Source of the DNA: Colius striatus
Taxonomy: Eukaryota > Chordata > Aves > Coliiformes > Coliidae
Direction of reading: 5' to 3'
Length of the DNA stretch: 64,000 nucleotides
Assembly: GCF_028858725.1 (NCBI RefSeq)
Contig: NC_084774.1
Coordinates: 10,390,001-10,454,000, forward strand
Part shown: positions 47,501 to 62,500 of the stretch, piece by piece
Position numbering within the stretch: position 1 is the stretch's first letter
How the letters are laid out: each line of letters opens with the position of its first letter
Program-made: the position numbers and the translations under genes
The notes under the pieces: generated by a model
What the model was told of the DNA's origin: nothing
Database searches by the model: none
What the model saw: the letters and a program-made list of their open reading frames with translations, nothing else

Positions 47501-50500
47501 TTCCTATAGTAGAACTCCCTGAGTAAGGGGCATTTCTGTGCCACATCACACCACTAAACTTCTGTTGACTTGGCTGTAGGCAGATTAAATAGAGTGGGGT
47601 TATAGCTGTCCTTAGCTCTGGGGAGACTTAGCAGCCTCCAGTCCCTAAAGGGGCCTGCAAGAATGGTTTAGAGGGACTTTTTACAAGGGCCTGCAGTGAC
47701 AGGACAAGGAATAATGGATTTCAACGAGATGTGAGGAAGAAGTTCTTCCCTGTGAGGGTGGTGAGGCCCTGGCACACGTTGCCCAGAGAGGTTGTGGCTG
47801 CCTCATCTCTGGAAGTGTTCAAGGGCAGGCTGGATGGGGCTGTGAGCACCCTGGGCTAGTGGAAGTTGTCCCTGCTTATGGCCAGGGGAGTGGAATGAGA
47901 TAACCTTCAAGGTCCCTTCTAGCCCCAGCCAGTCTAGGATTCTATATCTTACTTGCTGCTAGTGTTTCACAGAAGTTAAAGAGTGGGACAGTGAATGGCA
48001 GTGTTTCATGAGGGCAGAAGCAGTGTTTGTGGTACCTCTCCTGCATCTCCTGGGAGTGGGAGGACACGTTTGAGGAGCCCTGGCTCTGGGGATGCAACTT
48101 CCTTTTATTATCCCCTTTCAGTTTCCTTTGTTTCTTCTGCAGCTTAAGTTTTCTACACAGAAGACCTATTCACAAAGTGAGTAGTGTTTATGTGTATAGT
48201 TAAAGATCCCAGACACAAAGTGCACTTGGATTGCTTTGTTCCTCTACACCTCCAACACAGTACGGGACGCTGTAAAAGGGAACACAGCGATGCTCAGAGC
48301 CCATCATCAGAAAGTGAACTGCACACCAAAATGCTTTGTTTATAGCAAATAGAATTTATGAGGGTTTTTTCTAGTGTCATTTTTGTTTTCTCTGTGATGA
48401 CAGTATGCAGACAGGAAGGAAAGAAAGTAACTATACCACTCTAAAGCATGAGGGAAATCTAGTACACTTGAGAGGAGTCAGGAGGTAAAGTGATGTAGGA
48501 TGCTGTAAGTATTGTTGTGAAAAGAAAAGAAGCTTTGTCTGCCCACAGACAGGTGCCAATTTAATACTTCAGGGAAGACTGTACCAGTTGAAGTTGTGAC
48601 ATTCCAAATAAGTGCAGTGTGTATTGATATATACTGCTGCTGGTTTAGCTTAACTTCATACTAGAAGGAGGAGCTGCTCTTAAGTCAGAAGTATACTTTG
48701 TAAGAGCTGATTGTAGTTAAGCTTGATGCTTTTGTTTTGGTGTGAGTGCTTCTCCATAGGAAAAACTAGCTGGTGCCAAGTTCCATACTGCTGTAACTAA
48801 GCTGCTTCTGGCATCTGGATTAACTCCTTGAAAGCAAAGGTGTCTTATATTCTGTACTGTAGACCCATACAAAGAGGCAGTAAGTATGGAGTAGTACCAG
48901 GGGAATAAAAAGATTCATTTTACGTTCCTGGCTGTCTCCTGGGGTACGTGGCTGCTGTATACATAGATCTTGGCCTTAACCCTTGTCAGCTAGAAGAATT
49001 CTCAGAAAGGCTGCTGACAGACCACGTAGTGATCAGAATACCTAAGACAAGTCTGCCAGAAGTTCTGAGAAATTCATATTGAAGATCTTCTGGCTTTAAG
49101 GTTATAGTGGAGGAGTGGCTGGTGTAATGCAGCTCCGGTGCTGAACTTACATCATGAGAATGGCAGGGGCTGAGCTGGCACAGAGGCTGGCACGGGGTCT
49201 GAGCCCTGGCCATGCAGCGAGGCAGACCAGTGGTGGCTGCTGAAGCCAGTATCCTCTGGGACCCAGCCAATACAAAGGAGCAGTGGGACCCTTGGGGAGC
49301 AATTGTCATCTGCCTGTGAACTACTGGAGCTCCCCTCCTCTGCTCTACAAGGTATGTTGCATCTGCCCTGTGGCTGTCGGCCACGTGAGGATTTTTGCCG
49401 TGTCTCTTAAGTTAGGAAGGCTGGTCCTGGCTGCTGGCATGTTTCCTGTTTTGCCTTTCAAGCGCTTGGACAACAGAGCCAGCACTCGTGCCATCATGGG
49501 TGCTTGGCTTCAGTATAAGGAACTATTGCTGAGGGGAAGTTTGGGGGGACAGAAGCGTGGTACAACTTGCGGATGCACTATGAATACGAGGGTGGTTTAT
49601 CTCTTGTCATCAACACTGAAAGTGATGAAAGTTTGATTAAAAAAACCTCACCACCCTCTCGCTGTTTTGCTTTCTTTTACTAATATTACTTCAGTTCTTT
49701 GAACTTGCTCACTTGGCTGCATAGCCAGTGAAAAAGATCTTTCACTGCTAGTCCCTAAATAAAAGGGGTTTTTTGAGGTGATCACTTGCGCTTTGGAGTC
49801 AAGTTTTGCCTCTGATCTTGGTGCTGCTGATTTGCTGTGTTTGGTCTGTACTGGACTTGGAACCTGAAGATGGCCTGTCCCTGCAAGGAGTGACGATACT
49901 GATCCATGAACAGTCTGGAAAATAAGGAGCCCTTATTTTGCAGCAGATAGTGCCTCTCACTCGGGAGTGGTGTAGTTGGGAAGATGCATCTAATGGAGAT
50001 GTGTCTACTGTAGATCGGACCAATCGCTGTGATTTCATGTAGATTAAAGCAAAACTTTGCTTGTCTTAAGCTACAGCGTTGCATGAGCATAACTACAGCG
50101 TTGGCTTGAATGCAAACAAATCACCACCACAGAAAAGGTCCTTGTCTCAGAGTTTCCTAAGTTCTTTAACTTCAGAGACAGGGTTGCTTTCTTTGTGTGT
50201 CTGAATGTAAAGGCTTGGCACACCTGCAGCTTAATTCCGAGCTGCTCGCTGCAATGTAGGTTAGAAGGGATAAGAGACTTGTGAAGAAAACCAGCAGGGT
50301 GTAGGAGGCACACCTCTCAAACACTAGTGTTTGATAATAAAGTTTGATTTGGTCTTGAAAGTGAAAGCAGACACATTTTTCTATAGGCAATTATCAGTGA
50401 GAACTAACACAAACCTGTTTAATAGCAGTTCAACACTCGTGAATTCTTCAGAACTAACGCTAAGCTATCTTTGAGGGCAATGATGGACAGCCTAGCAAAA

Positions 50501-53500
50501 ACAGGTTTCAGGAAAGCAGCAGTTGAACGGCCGTGGAGCTGCAGCAGTTACAACCCACCTCACCTTGGCAGCCCTGGGCACTGGTGCTCGGTGCCACCGA
50601 GGGTGCTTCAGTGGCACCCGGCAGGATTGACTCTTCGGCGAGTTGCTGGGGCTCAGAGATGGCAGGCACGCATGCCAGCAATGTGACTGTGCAAAGGCTG
50701 CTCCCCAGGAACCTCTCCTCGCTGGTAAGTAACTTCCCATTGTGGAGTGCTTTCTAACTGACATCTGAAGCACCAGCTCAACTGTTTGTTTTGTTCAGGT
50801 TTCTTTAAGTTGGATAATGCATCAAAAGTTTTCACTTCAGAAGAACTCGTGGATGAAAGTTTGGGATCAGCCACTGCGTTGGGGTGGAGGGGTCAGGTTA
50901 AATTCTGTGATTTCTGGCGGGGGATGGGGTCATACCACAGCTGCATCACATGTCCTGTTGGGACCTAGTGAGACTGAGTGGCAAAGGGAAGCTGTTGGAA
51001 CAACACCAGTTTCAAATTTGAGAGATAACCCAGCCTGTTGTCCAACAGTTTTACAAAGGGGGGAAAAAGCCGTTCTTAAATTCCCAGATATTGACAAATA
51101 GAGGGGGAAATCCTTCCATCTTCTCTGAGCCAAAAGCCTGTCCTTTTCTACTGCGATAGGTGCCAAAAGGGGCTGCCCCTCACCTTGTGCAGCGTGCAGA
51201 GAGGAGAGGCACGGCACACTGGGACGGCTGCACAGAGGAAGGGGCAGCGCTGCTGCCTGCCCCTGGCCGAGGACCTGCCGGACCATGCACAGCACCACAG
51301 GACAAGCTCACAGGCCAATTCTTGAGTGACACTCCAAATGCTGGCTGGGGAGGGGGTTGTGAATTCCTAACTAGATGATTACTTCTGGCCAGAGTTTTCA
51401 CACCTGCATTCTGCTCAGCTGTTGAAGCTGTTGTAAAGGACAGTGCTGTTGCTTAGCTGTAGAGATTAGCTCTTCTCAGAATACATTATCACTGGGCTCT
51501 GGGCAGCCTCTGTGCAGGCTGAAGGAGAATACCTTCCACCTGCAAAGCCGCACCAGGGCATTTTCCTCTATTTTGACACTAGTTTTTTATGACATAGAAT
51601 TCCTGTGAAGTGTAGTGAAGGATCTACTTTAAAAGGTACATCACAAGTAGCTGCCCTCTGCTGCTTAGGTTTATTTATTCATACCATGGAATTTTACATC
51701 AGTCCCTTTTTTTTTAAACAGAGAAGTGTTACCTACCAGCTGCCTTAGTGTAGATGCCACACAAACTTGTGTGCTCTGTGTACATTTGAAAGTTAATTAT
51801 ATGGGGTTTTTTTCAGTGCCAGGAGCATGGGGAGTGTCTGCAGAACCTCCCCCGTGCCTGAGCAGCCTCAGTGCCCTGGGCTTGGGAGGCTCAGCGCTGT
51901 GTCTGTGCTGTTTCCTCAGTGGGGGGAGCTGACGTCCCGCTCCCTCAGGCCCGTGCTGCAGCTGTGGAAAGGTCTGTGCAAGCTGGACAAGACGAGGCAG
52001 CCATCAGCCTGTGCTTCCCACACACTGCCCTCAGGAGTTTTTCCTCAGGGGGAAATACCTTGGATTAGTGTAGATGGAGGAGAAGCCAGGGAAACATTAA
52101 GACCCCAGAAGCGTTGGTTGTGTATGAACAGCCTTACGCCAGGTTGTTAATTCTGTGGGGAAACTTCTGATTAGTACTACAGAACAAACAGATTGTGTGG
52201 CTGCAAGATACTCTTCACAAAAGTCTTCAGCGTTCTGTAGTAGTACCTGAGATCCCTGAGCGTTGCAGACTCAGTACAGAACAGACTTCAGCTGTAGCTG
52301 CCTAGGGTTTATCTACAGCATGGTTTAAAACTTAGCATTAGCTAGAGCACAAAATTGAACGTCTTTAAAGTGTGATTTGAGTGATTTTTAAATACCAACA
52401 AAAGTAATTGCACATTTCTTCAGGTATTTAAAAGTTGGGAAAAGATAATGTCTCCAAGATAACCCATCACACAGGAGATGATTTAACTAGAAACTCAGGG
52501 TGGTAGTGCCGTGTTTTTGAAGTGGCTTTCTACAGCTGCTATTCCAAAGAAAGACTGGGTGGAGAAGGAAAGGAAGAAAACCAGCATAGGCTTTAATGCT
52601 ATACAGAGGTGATTTTAAGAGACAGAGGAGGAGCACAGTTTTCTCTGAATGATTTCTGTGCTGGTGGTGTAGAACAGCCTGGATTTACAGGTGGGGGATC
52701 GGTTCACAGGACAAAAGGGGGAAAATAGGCACTAATGTTTTGTTTCAAATCCTGTTTTTTAACATAAGCTATGGGAGGTACACCTGAGTGTTCAAAAGTG
52801 CCAAAGAGCCACATAGTACCTTATTGTTGCAGCAGTCTTCTGTCTGTGGTGAAACTGCCTGAGTTCTGTAGGACTGGGTGGGGTCATGTTCAATAGTCTC
52901 CTCTCTCCTATCTTACATTTGTTGAAGAGCACTTGTAGGTGTGCTGGAGCTACATATCAAAATACCACAGTATAAAATACGGTGGCCAGTATGTATAATA
53001 GGCATTGCCTGTGTCTTCAAGCTGTCCATGAACTGCAAGGCCAAGCAATGTGAAACTTATTGTCTGAGAGAACACCTGATCCGTTGCGTGGCCCCTCAAC
53101 GTGCTGAGCGACCGTGGCATGTGTTCAGGAGCAATTCCACGTATGTTGGCATACTGCTCTCTGAAGAGACTACATGTTTCTGTTAACTCTTCCAAATATA
53201 CACTACCTTGTTGCATACCAATCAGAAGACAGTGTGAGCTTTGGGATGTGATCATGTTGCAGCTCAGTCAGTAGCAGAGCAGCTGCTCCCAGAAGAGGCA
53301 GCCCTGCTCCATCCTCACCCTAGGCTGGGTACTCCTGTGTGTTGGAGCCAGGGCTTGTGTCACGACACAGTGAGTTGCTGCAGCACATTAATCTTATCAC
53401 TAAACTCCCAAAACTTGATAGAAGTTGTCATTCCTCATCATCAAAATAGGATAAGAGGGGTTTTTTAGATGAGATTCATCTACAGCCATCTCAGGTTATT

Positions 53501-56500
53501 TGCATATGTAGAACTGAAGTGATATTGATTCTGTCAGACGTGCACATGGTTTGACATTGTCCTTCACATAGGGATGTGTCCTGTAAATTGAAAAAGGTAA
53601 CTGGGAGAGGTTTTGAGGCACTGGGTGCTGTACCATCAATTTCTCTAATCAACAAGTACTGCTAGGTAGACAGTTGTATTGGTATGAAGTAGTTTGAAAC
53701 TGTTAAAACTTGCATGAAGCTTATGAAATATTTGCACACTTTCTAATGGTTAAAGAAGCAGAGAATTACACTCAGGACTTTGGAAACCTTGCTAAGTAGT
53801 CCTGGTGGTAGCTTGCAGAATAAAGGATGTATCTGCATCTTTCTTCTGGGACACTTGTTGATTCTGCTGCCCTTCAACCCTGGGCACTTCAGTCTGCCTT
53901 TGTACTAGTGCCTTTGATTTATTTACTTACAAGTTTCTTACTACAAATAGGTGTTTGTAACAGGGAGAGGTTTGTGGTGGGGGTATAGTTCTCGCATACA
54001 TACAACATCTGATTGACAACACAATGTCTTGGCTGTGCTGTATTTAGTTTTATCAGTGTAGTTCTTGTTAAGTGAACTGATCTTTAAAAAGATAGTGTCT
54101 GGAGGATTAAATTCAATTTTAGACTTGGCATTTTGCACTTCTACTGTAAACCAGAAGAACTCGATGTCTTAGCACTGGATTTTACTGCCATTATTCTGAA
54201 ACCCAAGCTTACAGTCCTGCCTTTCCATGATGAATGAGTCAAATGTGCTTCTGTCCTACCTGCCTGAAAAGGTACAATTCCATGCAGAAGATCCAATACC
54301 CCAGAAGAAAAGAGAAGGGTATGACAGCAATTCCTGCAGTGTTATCAGTGCACTCATTCTGGATGTTCAGCTCTCTATTCAAGATTCTTAAAATGGGTTG
54401 GCTTTTTCCCTCCCTTAAGTTCTGGGTGCTGAATTCGACCCAACAAAATCATTCAACAATAGTTGCTGATGCCCTTCCCCCTTCCTGGGATTGCCAAAGC
54501 CCTCGTGACAATCATATTAGCAGGGTAGGGGAGGATGAGGACATAAGGAGAGATGTGGTGGGTCACATGGAAGGTCTGCCTAGCTCACTCTCTGACAGTG
54601 TCCAAGACCAGTCTCCAGGGAAAACTGGGAATGGTGTGAAAGGAATAATTTTAGTCTATAGCAGAATCTTCCCATCCTTTGAAATAATCTAATGTATGGT
54701 GACAGCTGTTTTCGTTTTGCACTTCAAACAGTTGTCTCACAGAAAAATTCCTCAAGATGTCTCCTTCAAGGTAAAAAGGGTAAATAAATAGTACTTCTGG
54801 ATCCTCTGGCTGCTGCTCTGTATGCTCCAGCAGAGCTTCAGCACACACCCTTACACTTTGCCTTACCAGCCTTTGAGTACAGTGTTTTTCCTTAGCTCAT
54901 CTTAACCACCAGTTTGTGTCTTTGTGGTGAAGCTGCCAGCAAGTGAGAGCCTGGGTAAAGAACCTGGGCTTAGGAGCATCTTTCTGCTGGAAACACCTGC
55001 TAACACTGAGCTAATGCCTCCTGAAATGAGAGAGCATCACACTATGCTGGCATTCCAGATCTTCACTGATCTGAGGGGTGTTTCCATTGGAAGCTTGTGC
55101 TGATTTGTAGGGGGGAGGTTGAACCAGACACTTTAGAAATGCTTTGTCCACTTTATGTTTGTCTTAGAACAGACATTGGGCAGTTTAGAGCCTTAGTAAT
55201 TTCTACTGTCATTACAGCAGATATGGGAGGTGAAAAGGGACTATTTGGTCCTTGGTAAGTGAGATTCTCGGGCCTTTCCCAGGAAGTGTCTGTGTTTTCC
55301 AACTAGGGCTTCTGGGCTAATTCTACCACAGACTTCCAGTAGTTAAAACTATCACATTTAAGAATTAACTCATTATCTGATCAGAGATTATCTGTAGATT
55401 TGTGAGAAACAAAGGTTTTTTGAGGTGTAAACTTGGCTTTTCTGATGGAAACAATAGTGTTTCAGGAGTTGGGTTTCGATAGCTTCCCTCAGAACCCTTC
55501 CCCGTGTGAGCTGTCAGGATAAACAGACAACTGTTATCCCACTGTATCTTGGAAATGATGTTTTGTTTGTATGTGTGTAGCTTTGATTTGTCACTGATTT
55601 TGCTGTGTTGAATTGTTCCTGTCCATGCCAGAAGGTGGAGAGGTGAAATGCAATTAAAAGAACTGCTTGCTTTGAAAGTCCTGTGATAAGTCTGACTTCA
55701 ACATGTGTGAGAGCTGGAGCCTTTAGTTACACTTTGTAAATCTTGCATCTTGTGTTTCAAATATGCTATATTTAGTGGAGAATGTGGCTATTATGAATGG
55801 AGGAAAATAGATGTCTGTAGCTTGAGCAGAAATAGTAATGTTTTGTTCTTCTAGAAACCTAGACTTTAGGTAGGAATTGACTGGAGAGATCTAGTAAGAG
55901 TTTATTGCAGTATCAACAGTGTGATGTTCATGCTATCAATATATTTCAGATTTCTGAGCACCTTCTGTACTGTGTAATGTGCTGGTCTTTGCTTGCTCTT
56001 TAAAATACAACATCTGGGTGAAAGGGTTTGTTAACTTCACTGATACTCAGGGTGATGTTGATGCAGTTTCCAATTCCTGGACTCTGTAACCAGATTGGAC
56101 TCTGCAGTAAACTGGTTCTGTAAGGTGCCATGAGAATTGCTATGTTAAAGTATCAAATGTTGGTTGTATTGCTTGAGCCTGAATTGGGTTGTTTTTTTCC
56201 TGATATGTGGAATTTGCGGCTGTTTTTGCAGCTTTTTCCAACTCGGGAGTCTTTGAACCTGCTGCCTTTTTTTGTTCCTTTCTCTGTTTTTCTCCATTTT
56301 TCTTGAGTATAGGTTGTAAATACCATTTTCAGCCTTTGGAGCTGAAGTGGAACTCCTGTAAACTCCTCAGTCAGCAGCTGAGACAAAGGATCACAGACAA
56401 ATGTGCTCACAAAACCTACATGAACCTCTGCATCATGGTTTTAAAATTAACTTAAAAAAGGCTAGTGGAAGGAAATAGTTTAAATTGCCTACTTGATATT

Positions 56501-59500
56501 TCTCTGGAGAAGCTGTTTCACAGGCATTTCTTTTACAGACTGGTACCTGCTCTTCATGAATAGGAAGTTACAAAGTTAAACCTTTAATATTGTCTCTTCT
56601 TGTCTGTTTTACAGCTCAAAGAGAAGAGAAAAGGAATGAAGACAGAGCAGAGTCGCTGTCGAAGAAAGCCCTTCTGTCTGTAGTGGAGAAACAGAAATCT
56701 CTCACTAAAAATCTTCCTTCAAAGAAGTCTCCCTCCTTCTCTAACCCCTCAGTAACCAAACAGCCACACAAACCTGCTGGGAGTTTCAAAGGGGTCATTC
56801 CCAAGAAACCTTGGCCCTCGTCAGGCAGTGCTGCTTCGAAACATACATCTCTTTCTCATGGCTCATTAGTTTCCAAGAAGCCAACTCCATCTTCCAGCTT
56901 GGGTGGAGGACTCAAAAAGCCTTCACAATCTTCTGTTTCTACTGCATCTGGAAGTCAAGCCAAAGCAGCACCTAGCCCTGTCCAGTCACAGCCCAACTCT
57001 CAGATTCGACAGAACATTCGACGATCCCTGAAAGAAATTTTATGGAAGAGGTGGGAATGAAAAGCACTTAATTTATAGGGGAAGCTGCAAGTAGAAGTAA
57101 ACATTTAGCCTGCAGAGTTCTGTTTACATCTTGATAAGAGGCATTGAGGGATTGAATTTTTACAACAGAATTGGCATTTCAGGTTCATATTTGAAGACAT
57201 TTTAAAATCCTGATGCAAAAGAAAAGTGCATGAGAAGATGCTTCACTGTTGCAACTATATTGAGGCAGATACAGTTAAGAACTAAGTTACAGCACAGAAA
57301 CTTTCAGAATGCAGCTGCTCTTAAGTTTTAAAATGTGGTGATGGCAGTGTTTGGGAGGTTGTAGGGAGCAAAGGAGAGGAAATACTGTAGTGAAAGGGTA
57401 AAGGCATACAGGAGGGATTCCCTCCTCTCCAGAAGTCAAATGAGCAGCAAACTCTGGTCAGTGAACAACTGTATCCCTTGGGAAAGAAGGCAGCCAAGCA
57501 AAAAGCAGATTTTCCCACTGGAATTCCTAAAGCTGCTGCAGCCCTCAGTACTTCCTGCAGCCCACTGCACTCTGGTGCCTCTGCAACGAGAATGCTGCTC
57601 ACAGTGGAGAATCTCAGCAGAAAATTCCAGTCCTCTGGGCTCCCTGTATTGTTCCCAGCAGAGAAGGGCAGGAGCAGTTGTAAAGGCTGACTCAGTTTCC
57701 CAAAGGCTGTCTGCCACGGCTGCATCTGGGCAGGAATGAAAGGTCCTGAGAGAGGCTTTGGCTTTGAGGTGTCATTTAAAGGGTCATGAGCCCTCCCTGA
57801 GTGAAGGGAAGCCCCGGTTAACTCTGAAAAGTTAGTTCTGAGTGCTCCCTGCAGCTTCTGGCCTACCCTAAATGCACATACCATGTTTTGTTTTTCACAG
57901 AGTCAATGACAGCGATGATCTGGTCATGACAGAGAGTGAAGTGGGGAGAGTAGCACTCAATATCGAAAAGGAGATGTTTAATTTGTTCCAAGTTACAGAC
58001 AACAGATACAAGAGTAAATACCGGAGCATCATGTTCAATCTCAAGGACCCCAAAAACCAGGTTTGGGATTTGCTTAAAGAGTCAACTTGTACTGAGATGT
58101 ATTTTGTGGTTTTAATGATGTGTCAGACTCTACCCTCAAGAGTTTCTCGTGCTAGAGGAGATTATTAAAAGCCATTCAAGTCTGTAATACGAATCCAAGT
58201 AGGACTTCCAAGTCTACTTGAGTTGGCCATGGGTATTTATTAAGCTTTCTTAAAGGAAATACAGACATTATTGATTTCTTCCTGTGATGTTTTGTAGTAT
58301 AAGTTGGATACTGCCCATGTGCATGATGACTTATGCTTCAAAAGTAAAGTAGCTGCTGGTACAGGTGAAAATATTCACCAGAGAACACTTAAGGCTGCTT
58401 TTCTTTTTGTTTTGATGAAACTAGAACAGGTTTTGCCTGTTGAGCTCAGCAAATCTCATTAGTTCCCCAAGCAGGTTCTGTTCTGGATGCTCACAAAGTC
58501 TGTTTTCCTTTCAGGGACTTTTTCATCGTGTCCTTCGTGAGGAAATCTCTCTGTCAAAGCTGGTGAGAATGAAACCAGAAGAACTTGTCTCTAAAGAACT
58601 GTCTGTGTGGAAAGAGAAACCAGCCAAAGCTGTAAGTAACATCAGTTCTCCCAGCATCCTTTGGTGTGAATTAAGACTGAATTTGCCTGCTCTTTTACCA
58701 CCAAAATGGTTTTGGTCTGTTTCAGGTGATAGAGTCAAGAAGCAAATCTCATGAAATCAAGAAAACAGTTGTGAAACGGGAACATGTGGCAGCTGTAAAT
58801 ATGGAAGATTCTCCACCAGTGTCTGACTCTGATGTAAGTATCACCCATTGCTTCAGCATGAAGACACCAAATGAGGTAACTGGTAACTGGGGCCTCAGGT
58901 GTTTTTTGGCACAAGTTCAGATTATTTCAAGGAACTATTAGTACCTTGTAGGTGTGCTCAGGAACATTTTCCCTTTGAGTTAGGAGTGCAACAGCAAAAG
59001 GATGGGTGCATTTTGCATGCCCCTCTAAAATACTGTGTGTTTTTTCAGCCCTTGCAGTCAATTTAGAGAGAAATCTTCTGGTTCTGAACTTTAAATGTCT
59101 ACCTCAGAGCATGGTAGAATGCAATATTATTTGAGATCTCTGTCTGATGTGCTGTGCTGTCAACTTTTTTGATAAAGAACTTAAGTTATGAATGGTTTCC
59201 AAAGTGGTTTTGTATGCTTGAAATGAAGGACCAACTGAAATACTTTTTGTACTCCTTCATTTTTAGGAGCAGCAAGAGTCATCCCGAACTGGACAGAACT
59301 CAAACAGTGCTCCTTCTCTAGATGTTTTTAGCAGTATGTTGAAGGATACGACGAGTCAACATCGAGCCCATCTTTTTGACCTGAACTGTAAAATCTGCAC
59401 AGGTATCTACAGTGCTGACTTTGTGCAAAGGGAAAGAAATGTTATGTGAAAAGTGATGCTTGTTTAGTTTTTTCTCCAAAATTCCTTGATTGTGAAATAA

Positions 59501-62500
59501 TAATCAAAGCCTTTAAAATCCATTTCTAGGTCAGATTTCAGCATCTGAAGATGATATGCCACCTAAGAAGATGAAGATGACGGCTCCTGTTAAAAAGACA
59601 GAGTCGAAATCGAAAACAGAAGTTCAGCCCAAGTATGAAAGCTCTGCACCAACAGCAGAGCCTGACAAAGAGGCTGTCTCTGAAAACACAATGGACGTTG
59701 AAGTGGGAGCGGCAGCTGAAACGGTTTCTCAGTCAAGCGTAGAAGAGACTTGCATTCCTACAACCCAGAGCCAAAACAATGCAGATTCATCTGTACCTGA
59801 AGAGGCTTCAGCTTTTCCTGCCTCTTGTGCTGGTGGGGTTGTCACAACCATAACAGTTTCTGGCAGAGACCCTAGGACAGCGTTAAGCACCTCGTCTGGT
59901 GTTGCGACGCCAGCCCTGCGTTCTGCTGCTGCATCAGACAAAGCTTCAACAGGGGAAACAAAACAGGAGACTTCAAAACCAGCTATGGCTGTACCCAAAT
60001 CAATATTGACAAAACCATCCTCCTCACCAGATCCAAGATATTTAGCAGTTCATCAGTCACCCAACATCAAGTGCGTATACTTAGGATGAAGCCAAGCCAC
60101 CTAATCACGGTGAAATGTGGCCATTTTCACAGTCCCATGTGTCCCATGTCCTGCTCCCCTTCCCCCAATCCAAAATCATACTCAACTTGAAAGTTCAGGC
60201 AGCTTGACTCTGATTTTACACACCTTGGAATCATAGAACGGTAGGGGTTGGAAGGGACCTTTAGAGGTCATCTAGTCCAACCCCCCTGCAGAAGCATTCT
60301 CTGTTGTGTACAACTTGCAGAGCATCACACTGGTGACAGCAAAGATTCTACAAGGTGCAGACTCAGAGATCTGCATGTACATTAGTATCTGGAAAGCAGG
60401 TGTCTGCTTTCTAGAGGTGGTTGAAAGGCATTTCCAGATTTCTATCCTGTATGACAACACTGTTACATCTGAACTTAGGAGTTGAAATGGCAGCTTGAAG
60501 GGAAGTGCATTTCTTCCATGTTCTGGGACTGTACAATGGTAAACATACTGCAAAGTCTATACAAAGCATTTAGTAAAACTACTATCATTTGTTTAAAATT
60601 CAGTGTTTGATCAACATGGGGAGGGAGGAAAGGGGGAAAAAAGAAGAGAGCATTCTGCTTTGTGCCCTCTAACCTTCTTGTTTTGTGTTTGTTTTGCAGT
60701 GTCGCAGAGCCACGGTCACCTCAGGACAGCGACACTTCTCTCTTTCTCTCTCGGCTCAACACCATTTGGAAAGGATTTATTAATATGCAGAGTGTGGCCA
60801 AATTTGTCACTAAAGCATATCCTGTATCGGGGTGCTTTGATTATCTTAGTGAGGTCAGCACTGACATGTCTTTGTTTGGATCTGTTCTGCAGTTCTGTGG
60901 CTAGAAAGGCTGGGGACACTGTGTATTGTTCTTAGAACGGTGGTTGTGGTAATGGCATCCCTTTAGTAATAGGAAAAGGAGCTGAAGGATGGAAAAAGCA
61001 CCTTTTAAAAATTCCTCTCAGATTGATGGAGGATGCTCAGGTCTGTAGGTGTGTTTCTGACAAGGAAGAACAGCTTCCTGTCAGTTTCCTTGTTTGGAAA
61101 GGAGTTTGAGAGGCAGCATTTAAAGTAGATGCCTTGTTCTGTTCTCAAACGAGATGGGTCACTGATGGGATCTGTCAGAAAGTTTTGTTTGCCATTGATG
61201 AAAAATACCATCCTTTTTACTAATTTTCAACTAAAACCAGTTGGATGATGATATTCTGGGAAGGTGCATGTTCAAGGAACAAGACAGTGTAATTCCTGTG
61301 AATCGTGCTCCTGAGTGCAGCATTTCCTGAGAACCCTGTATGTCAGAGAGCAGCTTCCCTATCCAAACCAGGCCATTACTGGGTGTAGAGAGCTGTTAGA
61401 CACTGTGCTGCTCTCCTTTTTGGAGTGCCATTTCTCTTTCAACTATACTGTCAGGTTTTAGTAATAGAATTAAGCACCTTGAAACTCAGAAACAGCCTGA
61501 ATTCACATGTTCTAAACCTGTCTGTAGTTAAAAGAGTCTATATGGAAATACTAAAATAGAATAGTGAATTATCCACTGGGCTGCTGGGATGGGGAACCTG
61601 CACAGCTTGTAAACTTGAGTCTCTTTTGGTGTTTCTCATCCTGCCATGTGATGCTTCTTGTTTAGGATTTACCAGATACAATTCATATTGGTGGGAGGAT
61701 CTCACCGAAGACAGTCTGGGATTATGTGGGCAAACTCAAATCTTCGCTTTCTAAGGTATTCACTTACAATCCTTTGCAAAACCCAGGAGAAAAGCAATAT
61801 AAAATGGCAACTTTGTGTTGCCAAAAGAAATGCTGACATAAATCACACCTCAAAAACTACCAACACCACTTACTGCCTTGTTGATTAGTTGAACAAACGT
61901 TTCTGTTGAGCTACAGATCCATTTGATCTCTGTCTTCTGCATAATAGTTACATCTTTATGCTCTTAATTCATTTTGAGTGATTGCACATTGTCCATTCAG
62001 TATTGAAGACTGAAATTTGATTTATCAAGAAAAGAATCTGGTCATTTGATGTATGAAATAGAATTTAGCACTAAAACTGCTTCAGAATTGAAAATTGATG
62101 CACTGTACAAAAATATAGACATGCAACTAAGACTTTTCCATTTCTTTCCTATTAACTTGAGCCTCCAGATGTTTAATTTGATGTGGAATTCCCAAGTAAT
62201 GTGTATTTCTGAAAAGGACAAACCTGATTCAGTGTGCATAGTACAAATTTCACAGCAGTACTCTCTTAACGCTGGAGTATTGCCTCAAAAACAGCTGTAG
62301 GGTGATAGATGCACAATCTCTTTTAACCCCTGGGCTTTGCCCTTTACCATTTGCTTTGCTGCTGTGTTGCAGGTTGAATTTTTTCACTTTGCTTTTGTAT
62401 TACAGGAGTTGTGTTTGATTCGTTTCCATCCTGCCACAGAAGAGGAAGAAGTTGCCTATATCTCTCTCTACTCCTATTTTAGCAGTCGTGGTCGTTTCGG

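Larger units (their letters stand above)
43850..56614 (+). other. DIDO1: Long DIDO1 intron (12.8 kb with the tail region)
   Basis: The largest intron between DIDO1 coding exons. It holds a probable 3' UTR at its left end (to about 44.9 kb), a TA dinucleotide run near 45336 and one clear CR1 copy (47636-47944). I see no convincing exon, RNA gene or second gene. Small GC-rich islands around 50520-50700, 51180-51300 and 53090-53130 have scattered CpGs but no splice-bounded coding frame. Confidence 0.7.
57051..59529 (+). other. DIDO1: DIDO1 introns in the TFIIS-central region
   Basis: Introns 57051-57900, 58061-58514, 58632-58725, 58834-59266 and 59403-59529. All have GT-AG ends and no recognisable extra features. 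The 94-base intron at 58632-58725 is close to the minimum usual size. Confidence 0.85.
60071..62405 (+). other. DIDO1: DIDO1 introns in the SPOC region
   Basis: Introns 60071-60699 (with the CR1 tip at 60226-60302), 60854-61665 and 61756-62405. Nothing else recognised. Confidence 0.85.

Noticed and set aside
49283-49636. 117-residue frame, with a nearby alternative frame reading AWYNLRMHYEYEGGLSLVIN, in the long DIDO1 intron
   Set aside because: The second peptide looks protein-like, but needs frame changes and I cannot match it to a family. No splice sites bound it. A translated search could show whether it is an old retropseudogene.
53085-53125. Small CpG cluster in the long DIDO1 intron
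   Set aside because: Only a few CpGs over 40 bases, with no promoter motif or exon. Probably not significant.
54234-54692. 152-residue frame in the long DIDO1 intron
   Set aside because: No recognisable domain, no bounding splice sites, ordinary AT-rich composition. Chance frame.
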